Of a DNA stretch of 64,000 nt, positions 1 through 10,610 are shown piece after piece. The position numbers were made by a program, and so were the translations under genes. The notes beneath the pieces are model-generated. The model saw nothing but the letters and a program-made list of their open reading frames with translations. It made no database searches and had not been told where the DNA came from. Every line of letters starts with the position of its first letter. The stretch's first letter is position 1. The stretch is from Azolla caroliniana (lineage: Eukaryota; Polypodiophyta), in the NCBI GenBank assembly GCA_043228905.1, contig JBHGNT010000014.1:3782001-3846000 (forward strand), read 5' to 3'.

Positions 1-1738
1 CTGAATTATTAGTTATTCTCTAACAATACCAACAATAATTTCTATTATATGCTAAATTCTTGTTACGATAGCATTGCCTTAAATTGGATTTATATCTTAT
101 TTCGCAGGCTTGTATGAGGTCTTCACGATACCTTGGCATAAATTACTTAATACAATAGACTTTTTAGTATTTGGATATACACTAGCGACAACATGAATTT
201 GCAATTGATCTTGAAAGATTGATTAAAGTTAGAACCATTTTTCAAAGGCCTAAAATGAAACCATTTTTTTGTTGCGTATATATGTATGTGTAGATGTAGG
301 TTAAAATAAAATTACAATGTTTTGACTCATGTTTTACATTAGGTAATATCAATATGGGTTGTTTTCCACATTGCAAAATATATTAGGAGTTATTGCATTG
401 AATCTAGAGGAACCATTGCAAAATGTCTTTAACCTTCAAATGTTGACATTCATAGGCTTGGTGAGGTTTTGAATAGTAGTCGAAGTTTTCATTATGTTAG
501 TGAAGTGGTCGCAAATATGAAGCCAAGCAAAACCATTCATATTAAGGAAAGATTTGGAAGCAAAATTCAATGCAAAATCAATCGTATTAAGAAATGATTT
601 GGAACCAAAATTCAATGAGAAGATTTCCAAAACTTCTTGATAATATTCTTACCAAAATCTTTTTGACGCAAATTTTGGTTTTCCAAAACTTAAAATAAAC
701 TTTATGATTTTACCTAGACTTGAAGTTCCCTCATGTCCTCATTAACATCGCATAGATTACCAGAGGCTTTAACATATAAATTTAACTCATATATTTGAAG
801 GTTAGGAAATATCACCCCGTCCCACTTATTCAATGCACTTTACATTTTGAGAACGTTCAATATGTAAGAGGACTTACTTTCCTGCACTATGCATGACTAT
901 CTCCTACTTGATATCAGTTGACGATGAGTATGTACTCTATGAAGGAGAAAGCTGAGGTTGTAAAATGGTTTGTGAGAAACAAATTTCTCCCATATATGCT
1001 TAATTTGCTGCCCTTGACAATTCCTTGAGTTAATAACATGTTGGATACTAAACAATGGTTACTAAAATTGTGATCATTGGCCACCTCCAACCTCTCTTTT
1101 CCATCCCTCTTTCAAACTCCATACTACCTTGTTTACCATCCAAAATCACATGAAATTGTACATTACCTTGCTAGTCTTCAATCTTTTCAAACAAATTTAA
1201 TCATTCTAAAAAGACAGTAGTGACAAACATCGGCGACTCCAACTTCAAAGAATGCTGAATCAACTTGTATTTAGTTATATTGGAGAAGAAATTCCTTGGT
1301 ACATGTTATGGTCTCTCCATGTACATATCTAGCATACAATTTGAAAATGATGTAAGAAAAGATAAAACGATAAAACAAGCATCTCTCTTGTCGAGGGGAT
1401 GATCATGGTAGTAGAATTGAAACGCTTTCTTTTTTGCGTTTTCTTCAACTCCAGATGCCAATCTCTCATGGTCTCTCCATGTATATATCTAGCATACAAT
1501 TTGAAAGAAAAACGATAAAACAAGAATCTCTCTCACCGAGGGGATGATATAGTAGTAGAATTGAGATGCTTTTTTTTTTTGCATTTTCTTCAGCTCCAGA
1601 AGCCAAGTATCAGTAAAGACTCAGTATGCAGTTATTGTAAAAGAAACTCCCCAATAGAAACTCACCAATCGGAATCATCCCAAAATGAATTTAATTTTTC
1701 ATTTCAAGCTTCCATGATTCCAGAATGAAATCATTATT
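1..1738. other. AT-rich intergenic DNA, no gene seen
   Basis: No coding region is supported here. Reading frames are short and AT-biased. The stretch holds a small duplication near 539-623 (two copies of a phrase around AAGCAAAATTCAATG) and the larger tandem duplication listed separately. It lies downstream of the transporter gene, which is read on the minus strand and ends at 1739, so its first few hundred bases could include the 3' UTR of that gene. Confidence 0.6.
1309..1612. repeat. Imperfect tandem duplication, about 160 bp x 2
   Basis: The phrase GGTCTCTCCATGTA starts near 1310 and again near 1470. Both copies continue through an AACGATAAAACAAG segment, a GAGGGGATGAT segment, a T-rich run and TTTTCTTCA(A/G)CTCCAGA. 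The second copy has small deletions. This is a local duplication and no coding function is seen. Confidence 0.75.
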
Positions 1739-3595
1739 TCATTTCAAGCTTCCATGGCCAAGTTCGATCCCAGTCTTCTCGGTGCCACTACTTGTCACAA
1801 GCAAGGCTACGTCTTCTTCAGTGAGGCTACTCTCTTTGAAAAGAGCAGGTGGAGACACGTCCACCCTCTTCGCCTTCTCAACCGCCCAACTGTAGATCAC
1901 CATTCCAAGGATAGCCATCAACATACCCACCATGTTCTTTGCTGTCAACGATGAATCGAATAAGGCCCAACCAAGAACAAGCACACAAACCGTCTTCATG
2001 TGGCCCAACACTTGAAAAGTCACTGCCGAAAACCTGCCGATGCAAAGGTATTGGCTAATGTTGCAAAATACTGCCAGTGCACATGATAGTGCTATAAAAA
2101 ACTGATCACAAAAAAGAACATGAGAAACTTTGGAATCATATCTATCCATCGAATGATGGCATCTTTCTTTCAAATTCCAGGGATATTGGGACATGAAATA
2201 TTTTTCTTTTACTACTTACAATGGAGCCTGGGGAGAAAGGATATGCCAAGATATTCTTGCCATTCAAAATGTAGTCAACAAAAGGCCCTAGAAATAACAG
2301 CGACATAGCTTGAAATGGAGCTGTCTTCTTTAGCAATTCAAAAGAGCCAATGGAATACTTCTTCTGAAAAGATCCAATATACTGTGAAAGGGAACAAGAA
2401 AAAACCAGCAAGATTCTGTTAAAGTGGTGCCATGTTGTGAGGTTACGCTGTGTTATATCTACTATATATAGAAGTTCCCCCTCTCCCTCTCTTGTTACAT
2501 AGATACATAGATACATATAGATACAAATACATAGATACATAGATGCATAGATACATGTGGATACAAATACATAGATACATAGATACAAATACATAAATAG
2601 ATACATATAGATACAAATACATACATGGATACATACATATATCCTATGCTTTGATATGTGAACGTGCTGCATACATGTGAAACTCTAGTGATTGATTGAC
2701 AGAAGCGAAGGCTTACAATCTGTTGCAAGGATGAGGAAAGCACAGCAATGAGAGCTGACACAAAGCCTCCAAAATTGATATGCACATCTGTGACTGTGCA
2801 TACAGCAACACCAACCACCACCACTACCACCGCCGCCTTCACTTCTTTAGTGTATGTTTTGCTATGGAGGATCCATTCAAGCACACATACGACCGGCACC
2901 ATGCTTAATTTCGAGATCTGATGAAGACATGATGAGAAAAGAGAATCATAAGATTCGATTCCAATCCAGAGAATTGAATGTGGGAAAATGCAAGTCAATC
3001 TCATTGCCGGAATCGCAGCAAACGGAAACATAGACAGGATATGTAATTGGTAAAGATGAGGAGCCATCAGATTCGATGCATCGGTGTGTAGTATATGAAG
3101 GGAGAAAATACCTGATAAAACCCTACTGAATTGAGCATTAGGCTTAGGTTCATGCAAACGATGGAGGTATTTGCGACTACAGAAAACCATAGGAGGTCAT
3201 TGAAAGGAACAGTCTGCTTTGAGACTTCTCCCGTGATTGATGAAGAAACATAACCAACCAGAGCTGTGACCGTGAAATGGAAGGCTGTGAGGGTAGTAGC
3301 TGCAGATCTCGGACATAAAGCCGGCCACAAAACAGAGACTTGCTGAGTTTTTTGAATCAAATGGAAGCAAACAAGGGATGATATAGATATATATATACAT
3401 ACCGAATCGGAAATCGTAGCCTTTGGGGGACATGACTTGCTTGTTGGCCATGATGATGCCCACAGAGCTGGTGATGTTCATGGCCCATGCGCCCACATCT
3501 GCAACAACCTCCTCTCTCTTCTTGTTGCTACCAGAAGTGGAAGAGGAAGAATTAGAATTAGAAGAAGAAGAAGAGATTTTACTCTCCTCAGGCAT
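1739..3595 (-). CDS. URGT: UDP-rhamnose/UDP-galactose transporter-like protein (five exons)
   Basis: Golgi nucleotide-sugar antiporter of the NST/TPT superfamily, importing UDP-sugars for cell-wall polysaccharide synthesis (family knowledge). Exons on the minus strand: 3595-3403, 3299-3112, 2917-2717, 2381-2220 and 2101-1739. All four introns are GT...AG, and the exons join into 368 codons ending in TGA. The start is the ATG of MPEESK; a Ser/Asn-rich tail (residues about 5-22) precedes DVGAWAMN and IIMANKQ. Family-typical segments follow: FATTLTAFHF, SLMLNSVGFYQISKLS, VPVVCVLEW, TVTDVHIN, SLQQIYIGS, QKKYS.GSFELL, GRFSAVTFQVLGHMKTVCVL and GMVIYSWAVE. About ten hydrophobic helices are expected. 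The C-terminal tail is acidic (SLTEEDVALL). Length matches Arabidopsis URGT proteins. This is the only intact host gene recognised in the window. Assignment to the URGT clade rests on remembered motifs; exact substrate preference is inference. Confidence 0.9.
2496..2642. repeat. ATAC/GATACA microsatellite inside URGT intron 3
   Basis: About 145 bp of degenerate ATAGATACAT/ACAAATACAT units lie wholly within intron 3 (2716-2382). Long frames encoded here (Cys/Tyr/Ile repeats) are repeat artefacts. Confidence 0.85.
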
Positions 3596-3913
3596 CTCTC
3601 TGTCTGTGTGTCTGTGTGTGTGTGCCTTTGGATTAACTTGTAAAGAAAGAAGAAAGAATAGCGCAATGGTGGGGCTCTTCTCTTCTTCTTCTCTTCTCAC
3701 GTAGATTTCTTTCTTTCTTTTCACATCTTCCCTCTGAAGAAGGTAAGCCAATATATGTATATGTATATGTATATATGTATAAATATGTATAAATATGTAT
3801 ATTCAGATCTATATGCATCTCACACACTCTCTTTCACATGTGTATCACGTGAAATATAATATTTATGGTCTCATAGGTCATAATTTCACCTCCCACGTCT
3901 TTGGGCTCTAACT
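3596..3913 (-). promoter_or_regulatory. URGT upstream region and probable 5' UTR
   Basis: Immediately upstream of the URGT ATG the minus strand is rich in short GA/CT and CA/TG runs (3600-3720), typical of a plant 5' UTR. Further upstream is a TATATG/TATAAA dinucleotide-rich tract (about 3750-3802) that could contain a TATA element. No single promoter box can be assigned. Copia-1 begins about 320 bp upstream of the start codon, so the proximal promoter is short or shared with transposon sequence. Confidence 0.35.
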
Positions 3914-4192
3914 TATTGGCATAAAATGCCGACTCCTTCTACTTTATTATCCTTAGTGTGAACACATTCTCGAGCTAGGGCTTAAGTATATATGCCTAGA
4001 GCCTAACGTTGTAAAGACAGTCTTGGAGAGAAAAAGAGTTTTACAGAGAAGAGAATAACAGAGAGCTTCCATTGAAGCCTAATCTGTGTCTATCCTCTTT
4101 TTCTCGTTGCATATCTGTGTTATTTGTTGTACACATTTTACACTGCAGGTCCTCATCTTCATCATCCGCTGCCCACCATCATATCTTCCACA
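3914..4192 (+). repeat. Copia-1 5' LTR and primer site
   Basis: It aligns along its whole length with 9792-10084: shared TTGGCATAAAA start, GCTAGGGCTT, TAAAGACAGTCTTGGAGAG, CTTCCATTGAAGC, GTACACATTTTAC and CATATCTTCCACA end. It starts TATTGG where the 3' copy has TGTTGG. GTATCAGAGCG at 4197-4207 follows, a one-base-off Met-tRNA primer site. Confidence 0.85.
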
Positions 4193-4306
4193 AGTCGTAT
4201 CAGAGCGACCTTGCTGTCCAGCGGCAACGAAATGCATAAAAGACTTAGAAGGGAAGCTATCTGGTTGAAAGAAAAGACCAGGTCAACAAAATCTACTTTC
4301 CAAAAA

Positions 4307-5193
4307 ATGGCGACACAATCTGGCACAAATGTGGAAATCCGGAAGTTCTCGATGGGAAGAACTTCGCCCTATGGAAAGAGATGATGCATGATGTACTCAT
4401 CATTCGGGGTCAAATCAAGGCTATGAGACACAACAACAAACCAACCTCGATGACAGTAGAAGAATGACATTCACTGGATGAGATAGCCAGGTCGACCATT
4501 CAAATGCATATGGACGAGAACGTCTGTTTTAGCATGACCAAGGAGACAACAACATTCTCTTTGTGGGAAAAGTTACAATCGGTGTACGAGAAAAAGTCCT
4601 CCTCTTCAATGTTGATACTAATTCGACAGTTATTCAACATGAAGCTGAGAGAGACGGATCCAACAACCTCCCACATCAACACCCTCAGTCGGGTGTTATT
4701 TGAACTCTCCTCCCAAGGGATCAACTTCGAAGAAGAAGTTAAATACCTTGCCCTCCTTTCGAGCTTTCCGGCGAGTTGGGAGGTATTCTACATGACTTTT
4801 GCCAATAGTTGTCTGAATCTAAATCTAGATGAGACGATCGGACAAGTTCTCATCGAGGATATTCGGCGAAAATTGATGGGACTCACCATCGATGAGTCAG
4901 CAAAAGCCCACCACTCGACCGAGTTGATCGAGCGATCTAGTCGATCGAGAGAACTGGTCAAAACTCTAGTCGACCAAGAGAGAGGGGAGATTGACAACGA
5001 TCGAAGTCGAGGAATAGTCGATCAAGTGATTTCTACACCCACTGCAGAAAAGCTGGTCACAATGTTTTTGGCTATTGGTCGATCAAGAGGAAGGAGAACG
5101 GTCGACGGTGTTAGGAATATGTCCCTCCAGTGGGAGGAGCCGACTGTTCGGCCCAAGTAGTGCCGATAGTCGAAGACTAAGAGGAGTACCGAT
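4307..5193 (+). pseudogene. Copia-1 gag remnant
   Basis: Copia nucleocapsid precursor. From the ATG at 4307 the protein frameshifts near 4355 into DGKNFALWK and continues through SLWEKLQSVYEKKS, HINTLSRVLFEL and LSSFPASWEVFYMTF, matching UBN2-type Copia gag. A zinc knuckle remnant is visible near 5032-5076, where one reading gives YTHCRKAGHNVFGYW; the first and last ligand positions of C-C-H-C are lost. A Ser/Arg and VDQ-rich linker precedes it. The frame ends at a TAG at 5158. Several stops make it non-functional. Confidence 0.75.
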
Positions 5194-5788
5194 TGTTGGA
5201 GAGTCGACTGCAAGAAAGTTGACTGGATGAGTCGACAGAAAGGAGATCCAGGTCGAAGATGCGACCAACTAGTCGAGCCGAACAGATGGTTGATGACCAA
5301 GCCGACTAGTCGGACAGGCTGGACAATCAACACTAGGGTCAACTAATGGCTACTTATTATTATAGATAATAATAGCAATGTTGTGTAGTAGTGGCTACAT
5401 TTGTAAATAACCCATATAGGGTATTAGTATAAATACACTTAGGGCAAGTTCTGTTTGTAAGTGAGTGATGCAGAATTGTGTGTGATTCTCTGTTGTAAAG
5501 AACGATAGAGAAGTGTGAAAACGAGAAGAGAGGTTGAGTGAGCAGCGCTATAGCTGTGTTCTGTAATAGCATATGCCAAGAGCCCTGCACGACTTATACA
5601 CTCGGTGTAGAGGGTGTTGTACTCAAATCTCGTCATTGTATATCCACTGTATAGTGAAGCTCCGTTCTCCGTGGTTTTTCTCCCGCTTTAGGGTTTCCAC
5701 GTAAAATCTGTGTACACTTTGCTCTGCGGTTCCAAACTGTGTATTTCAATGCATTTCTTCTTGTGGATTGACGATTCGTTTCTCAACA
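5194..5788 (+). mobile_element. Nested LTR of a Copia-5-related family (solo LTR candidate)
   Basis: Between gag and protease of Copia-1 lies non-coding DNA with the same ordered landmarks as the Copia-5 LTR: GGCTACATTTGTAAATA, a TATAAATA box followed by CTTAGGGCAA, a CTCG(T/C)CATTGTATAT phrase, CCGTGGTTTTTC, and TTTAGGGTTTCCACG. TGTTGG at 5194 and CAACA ending at 5788 are the best termini. No convincing target duplication was found, so the 5' boundary is uncertain and may lie nearer 5340. Confidence 0.6.
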
Positions 5789-8700
5789 GACAGTTCGAAC
5801 GAAACTCAGGACAATCTGACTCGAACTGTTCTCCAATCAGCAACCAAATATGTTGTCGACTCCCGATCAAGAGAAATCCTATCTCTTGAGGACTCAATGA
5901 TTACTGGACTTTGGTGCGCAAGACATGCACAAATGTGGTTACTGGACTCTGGTGCCACATTTCACGTGACCCCAAATATCGAATGGTTTTCAAACTATTC
6001 GGCCGGAGCCAACAACACATTCTGACTAGGCAACGAGCAAGAGTGCGCAATCGTAGGGATCGGAGAGGTTCCCATCCAATTGCCAAATGACAATACTATC
6101 ACCCTGCACCAAGTCTGGCATGTATCTGCGCTAAAGAGGAGTTTGGTTTCCATCAGCATGCCAGCAACAGCCGAGTATAGAACGACTCTCAATGAGTCAT
6201 CATAGATGATTAGCCAAGGGAATATGAAAATCAGAGGTGCATACAAGTACAATAGCCGACATCTGTTGATGGAGATTAGTCTAGAAGGGGCCTTGAATGT
6301 AGCCGAATCACGTGACTTAAACCTATGGCATGGCTGACTAGGCCATATGTCTCAAGCCGGACTAGATCGGTTGATGGCGATTGGCTACGTCCCGAAGCTC
6401 CAGACAAAGACGAACTTCTGCGAACATTGTCGTTATGGGAAACATACATGAAGTCCGCACTCTCTCCACTATGAGACAGTACGATAGCCGTTAGAGCTTG
6501 TGCACACATACATCTGTGGGCCGATGCTCGAGAGATCTCTAAGAAGCTCCCGATACTTCATCACATTCATAGATGATTGTACATGGAAATTCTGGTCCTA
6601 CTCGATTAGGTCAAAAGACGAAGTGCTCGAGGTCTTCACTCACTGGTTAGCCGAAGTGGAGACCTGATCATGATATAGGGTAAAGACATTCTGCTCCGGC
6701 AATGGAGGTGAATATACCTCCTCAGCCTTCAAGCAATACTTGTCCGACAAAGGGATCCGATATCAAAAGACCATTCCCTATACTCCCATGCAAAATGCCG
6801 TGGCGGAACGAATCAAACAGACGATTCAGGTGAGAGTGACGACAATGCTCTAGCACTCCAGACTAAAGCTAGAATTCTAGGCCGAGGCATTGTTGACAAC
6901 AGTATATTTGATAAATCAATTGTCGTCGAAAGCAATCAGGCTTGAAGTTCCCCATGCACTATGGTCAGGAAAAGAGCTGACCTACGATCGGCTTTGTATA
7001 TTCGGATGCGAAGCCTATGCATGTATCCCCAGGGAGAAACAAACCAAGTTGGCGCCCCATGCAACAAAGTGCATATGCCTCGGTTCTGGAACTGATGGGG
7101 AATTCGGCTATAGGTTATGGGATTGAAACAATCGGAAATGGATTTGGAGTAGTGATGTAGTCTGGCGTAGTCTTCAATGAAGACTTTATTCTCTTTGAAC
7201 AGAACCAACCGAAAATGGTCGGCAAAAAGGTTTCCTTCGAAATCAACAGAGACGCCGTTGAAGTACCAACCCATCAGGTGGAATCAGAAATTTGACAAAT
7301 AGTCGAAGAAAACCAAGCCAACAATCCCTCTACCGAATCCGAATTGGAAAGAGGTCCACTATTCGAAATAGATTCGACTAAAAGATTGACAAGAGGTGAA
7401 AGAGATGGAGTCGAAACGACCAAATCACCTAAACCGGCCAAAGGCACCGAAAGGTCGCATAGAATCGATCAAGGCACCAACCAATCCGTCAATCAATCCT
7501 GAAGAAGGGGAGGATGATTCGATATTGCCGAAATCCTATTGCAAGGGAGAATCATCCCGAAGGACTCCTGAGGATGGTTCAACCAATACTTATCAGCCAA
7601 TAGAGTAGATCGAAGAATCTGAACCAATCAATTGGGCACCGAGGAGATCAGGACGAGTTCGAAGGCCAACATAGTTCTATCAACTAGGCCTCGACTACAT
7701 CAATTGCATGGACATAGGCGAACCAAGCTCTTACGACAAAGCTTTAGCCGCGCCAGATGCCGACACATGGCTACAAGGCATGAAATCCGAGATGGACTCG
7801 ATTCGTCAGAATCAAACATGGGAGCCAATCGAATTACCAGCTAGAAGGAAGCCGCTACCTTGCAAATGGGTCTTCAGATACAAATATGTATATGACTTAG
7901 AGAAGCCCAAATGCAAAGTTCGACTTGTCGCAAAGGGATTCAAACAAGAACATGGGGTCGAGTACGACAAGATATTCTCACTAGTAGTCAAGATGACCAC
8001 CTTTCGGCTCCTACTTGAGGTTATGGCGATTGAAGACCTAGAGGTCGAGCAGCTGGACGTCAATACGACATTCCTGCAGGGAGACTTGGAAGAAGACATC
8101 TATATGTCTCAACCGGCATACTTCATAGCGACGGGGGAGGAAGGTCACCTCCACCTCGTATGTTGACTGAAGAAAAGCCTTTACGCCTTAAAACAAGCAT
8201 CGCGGATGTGGTACTAGAAGTTCAACTCCTATATCAGGCAACTTGGCTACCATCAATCCAACTCCGACCCATGCATGTACCCTTGACAACTGGCTGACGA
8301 GTCCCGGATCTATCTGATCCTATACGTCGACGAAATGCTCATTGTAGGGAGTAATCGAGTGGAGATCGGAATACTAAAGTGGACCCTTCATAGCAATTTT
8401 GCAATGAAAGAACTTGAACAAGCCCGACACATACTAGGGATGCAGATAGAGCGAAATCGAACAGCGAAGACTCTCCAGCTCTCCCAGCCCGACTACATAT
8501 AAAAGGTGTTGAAGTGCTTCAACATGGAGAACGCGAAGCCAACATCAACTCTGCTTCCGATGTCAATCCAACTATCAGATAGAGACTCTCATTCGACAAA
8601 TGAGGAGAGAAAGCTCATTGGAAAGATACCCTACGCATCAACGGTAGGAAGTATCATGTACGCAATGGTGGCGACCCGACCCGATCTTGCCTATGTCGTA

Positions 8701-9288
8701 GGGGTCGTCAGACGATACATGTCGAACCTAGGACGGAAGCATTGGGAGGCCGACGAGCACATCTTTAGGTATCTGAGAGGAACCAAGGATGCACGATTGA
8801 CTTTCGGATCAGCCAATTCGACCGAAGTCGAAGGCTATACTGACTCCGACTATGCCAGAAATATGGATAATCGGAAGTTGACATCAGCCTATCTTTTCAC
8901 CTATGGTGGTGGCAGCATGTCATGGAGGTCAAAGCTTCAAGAGTGCATGACCTTGTCTAAAACAGAGGCTGAGTATATAGCAGCATTGGAGGCAGCAAAG
9001 GAAGCCATCTGGTTGCACCGACTCTTAGTCAACTTCTCGACGAAAAGACAAATCAACCATCCAACGTTGACCATCTATTGCAACTCACAGAGCACAATAC
9101 ACCTCATTAGAGATCTAGTCTATCATGCGAAGCCGAAACACATTGAGGTACAATTTCATCACATTCGGGAGCTCATAATAGAGAAGAAGCCCAAAGTCCA
9201 GAAGATCGACACCGAGGTGAACATTGTCGAATGCTTCGGAGCACTAAGGACAATGATGGGACTACGACATGCGACTGAGAAGAAGTGA
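5789..9288 (+). pseudogene. Copia-1 pol remnant: PR-INT-RT-RH
   Basis: Protease is seen at about 5936-5980 as WLLDSGATFHVTP. Integrase begins near 6330 (LGHMSQAGL, C..C zinc ligands in FCEHCRYGK), has catalytic-region NGGEYTSSAF near 6703 and NAVAERIKQTI near 6795, and ends FGCEAYAC. RT is at 7708-8500 (PLPCKWVFRYKY, ARLVAKGFKQ-like, DVNTTFLQGDLEEDIYM, YVDEML). The catalytic YVDD is changed to YVDE near 8327. RNase H is at 8506-9288 (RPDLAYVVG, YTDSDYAR, TLSKTEAEYIAA, YCNSQSTIHL). About ten stops or frameshifts interrupt it. Confidence 0.88.
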
Positions 9289-9791
9289 ACCGAACGAGGA
9301 GCAAAAGGTAAGTCGAAGGTCGGCCCGATCAAACGAGCGGAAAAGGCAAAGTCAAAACGAGCGGAAGATGCAGCACTGAGCAAGGACATCGACTGGAGAG
9401 GAGACGATCAAGGGATGAACGAAACTGAAGACAGATCGAGCATCCAACGGGGAGCCCAGGAGCAAGCACAAGCAGAAAACAAACGGTCGAGTAGAGGCCG
9501 AGAGTAAGAATTGGACATGAACTGATGCAAACAAATGAGCCAATTTAGACACAAGATGATTCAAACAAGTCAACTTGACTGACTCAGACAAGGCAATCTG
9601 GAGGACATACGATCTAGATAACTAGCCGAATTAGGCTAGAGACCTACTTTACCTCTGTAAATTCGGCCATATGCCGACAATGTTGCATGTATACTTGTCA
9701 CTATAGATTATATTTGTAATCTAGGTTCACGGGGGAGATAAGCCCAATTATTTGTATACATAGGAAAGAGTAGCTCTTTTATTGGGGATTT
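9289..9791 (+). other. Copia-1 3' untranslated region
   Basis: A purine-rich, Arg/Lys-biased tail follows the RNase H frame, then an AT-rich stretch. A short GGGGGAGATAAG tract at 9731-9742 and TTGGGGATTT just before the LTR are the polypurine-tract candidates. No gene is seen. Confidence 0.6.
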
Positions 9792-10084
9792 TGTTGGCAT
9801 AAAAGACTCACTCCTTCCACTTTGTATCCTTAGTGTAAACATATTCTCTAGCTAGGGCTTGAGTATATAAGATCAAAGCCTAATGTTGTAAAGACAGTCT
9901 TGGAGAGAAAAAGAGTTATAGAGAAGAGAATAATAGAGAACTTCCATTGAAGCTTAATCTGTATCTATCATCTACCTTTCTTCCTCTTCTTCTCGTTGCA
10001 TATATGTGTTGTTTGCTGTACACATTTTACCTTGTAGGTCCTCCTCCTCCTTATCATCCGCTGCCCACCATCATATCTTCCACA
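9792..10084 (+). repeat. Copia-1 3' LTR
   Basis: It starts TGTTGGCATAAAA and ends CTTCCACA, and is a diverged copy of 3914-4192 with several substitutions and a small insertion (CTACCTTTCTTC), so the insertion is old. Confidence 0.85.
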
Positions 10085-10113
10085 CAACTCCCTTTGGATG
10101 AACACAATGCATC

Positions 10114-10138
10114 ATCTCCTTGTGTGTGTGTATGTAAG

Positions 10139-10197
<59 letters not shown>
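10114..10197. repeat. (GTGT)/(GATA)n/(GA)n compound microsatellite
   Basis: GTGTGTGTGT, then GATA repeats, then about 24 GA units. It abuts a probable LINE 3' tail (next entry). Confidence 0.9.
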
Positions 10198-10200
<3 letters not shown>

Positions 10201-10302
10201 AGAATTAGAATTTTTATCGTCCATAAAGAGGCTAGTTTTGGCCTATGGGACTGGCGTATACATGTGTTTTTGATATGTGTCTCCTTCCTAAGAAGGGATA
10301 TT
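10137..10302 (-). mobile_element. LINE 3' tail separated from its body by Copia-2
   Basis: TTTTTATCGTCCATAAAGAGG..GGCCTATGGGACTGG resembles 20697-20745 (ATTATCGTCTTCGGAGG..GACCTATGAGACC), the 3' end of the LINE at 20696-22506. In both places the sequence is bordered by GATA repeats. With the LINE body at 22702-23460 on the other side of Copia-2, this looks like the 3' tail of that LINE. Confidence 0.45.
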
Positions 10303-10307
10303 CATAC

Positions 10308-10601
10308 TATAAAGAAGGTGAGACATAGGTGGTGCTATGCAATGGAAGCGAACTGTGTGTGTGTGAGTACACATAAGGCAAGATAGATAGATAGAGAGAG
10401 AGAGAGAGAACTTGAACAAGAAGTTGTATATGTATAAAAAGAGAATTACATCCAACAATAACTAAGTTACAAAAGGTTGGTTTAAATACCAACTGATCTA
10501 GGGCAAGTGCCCTTTCTACTAATTACAAAGCTAGTCTAGTATGATGTCCACTGACTAGTGTGAACACTATCTCTAAAGGAAGTTGAGTTCGATTCTCAAC
10601 A
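10308..10601 (-). repeat. Copia-2 3' LTR
   Basis: On the minus strand it begins TGTTGAGAATCG and ends CTTCTTTATA. It matches 20579-20695 (AAGAAGGTGAGAC.TAGGTGGTGCTATGC) and 22507-22696 (CTTGAACAAGAAGTT.TATATG through CTAGTGTGAACACTATC). The adjoining GAAGGGGCG (minus strand, 10610-10602) is the polypurine tract. Confidence 0.88.
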
Positions 10602-10610
10602 CGCCCCTTC

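Larger units (their letters stand above)
3914..10084 (+). mobile_element. Copia-1, decayed Ty1/copia retrotransposon
   Basis: The element is bounded by LTRs at 3914-4192 and 9792-10084, with near-matching 5-bp flanks TAACT (3909-3913) and CAACT (10085-10089). Internal order is Met-type primer site, gag, zinc-knuckle remnant, protease, integrase, RT, RNase H, all on the plus strand as expected for Copia. Many in-frame TAG/TGA codons and frameshifts show that it is dead. A foreign LTR sits between gag and protease. Confidence 0.88.

Noticed and set aside
2142-2672. Minus-strand frames rich in Cys, Tyr, Ile and Met over URGT intron 3
   Set aside because: They are translations of the ATAC/GATACA microsatellite; the splice sites show this is intron.
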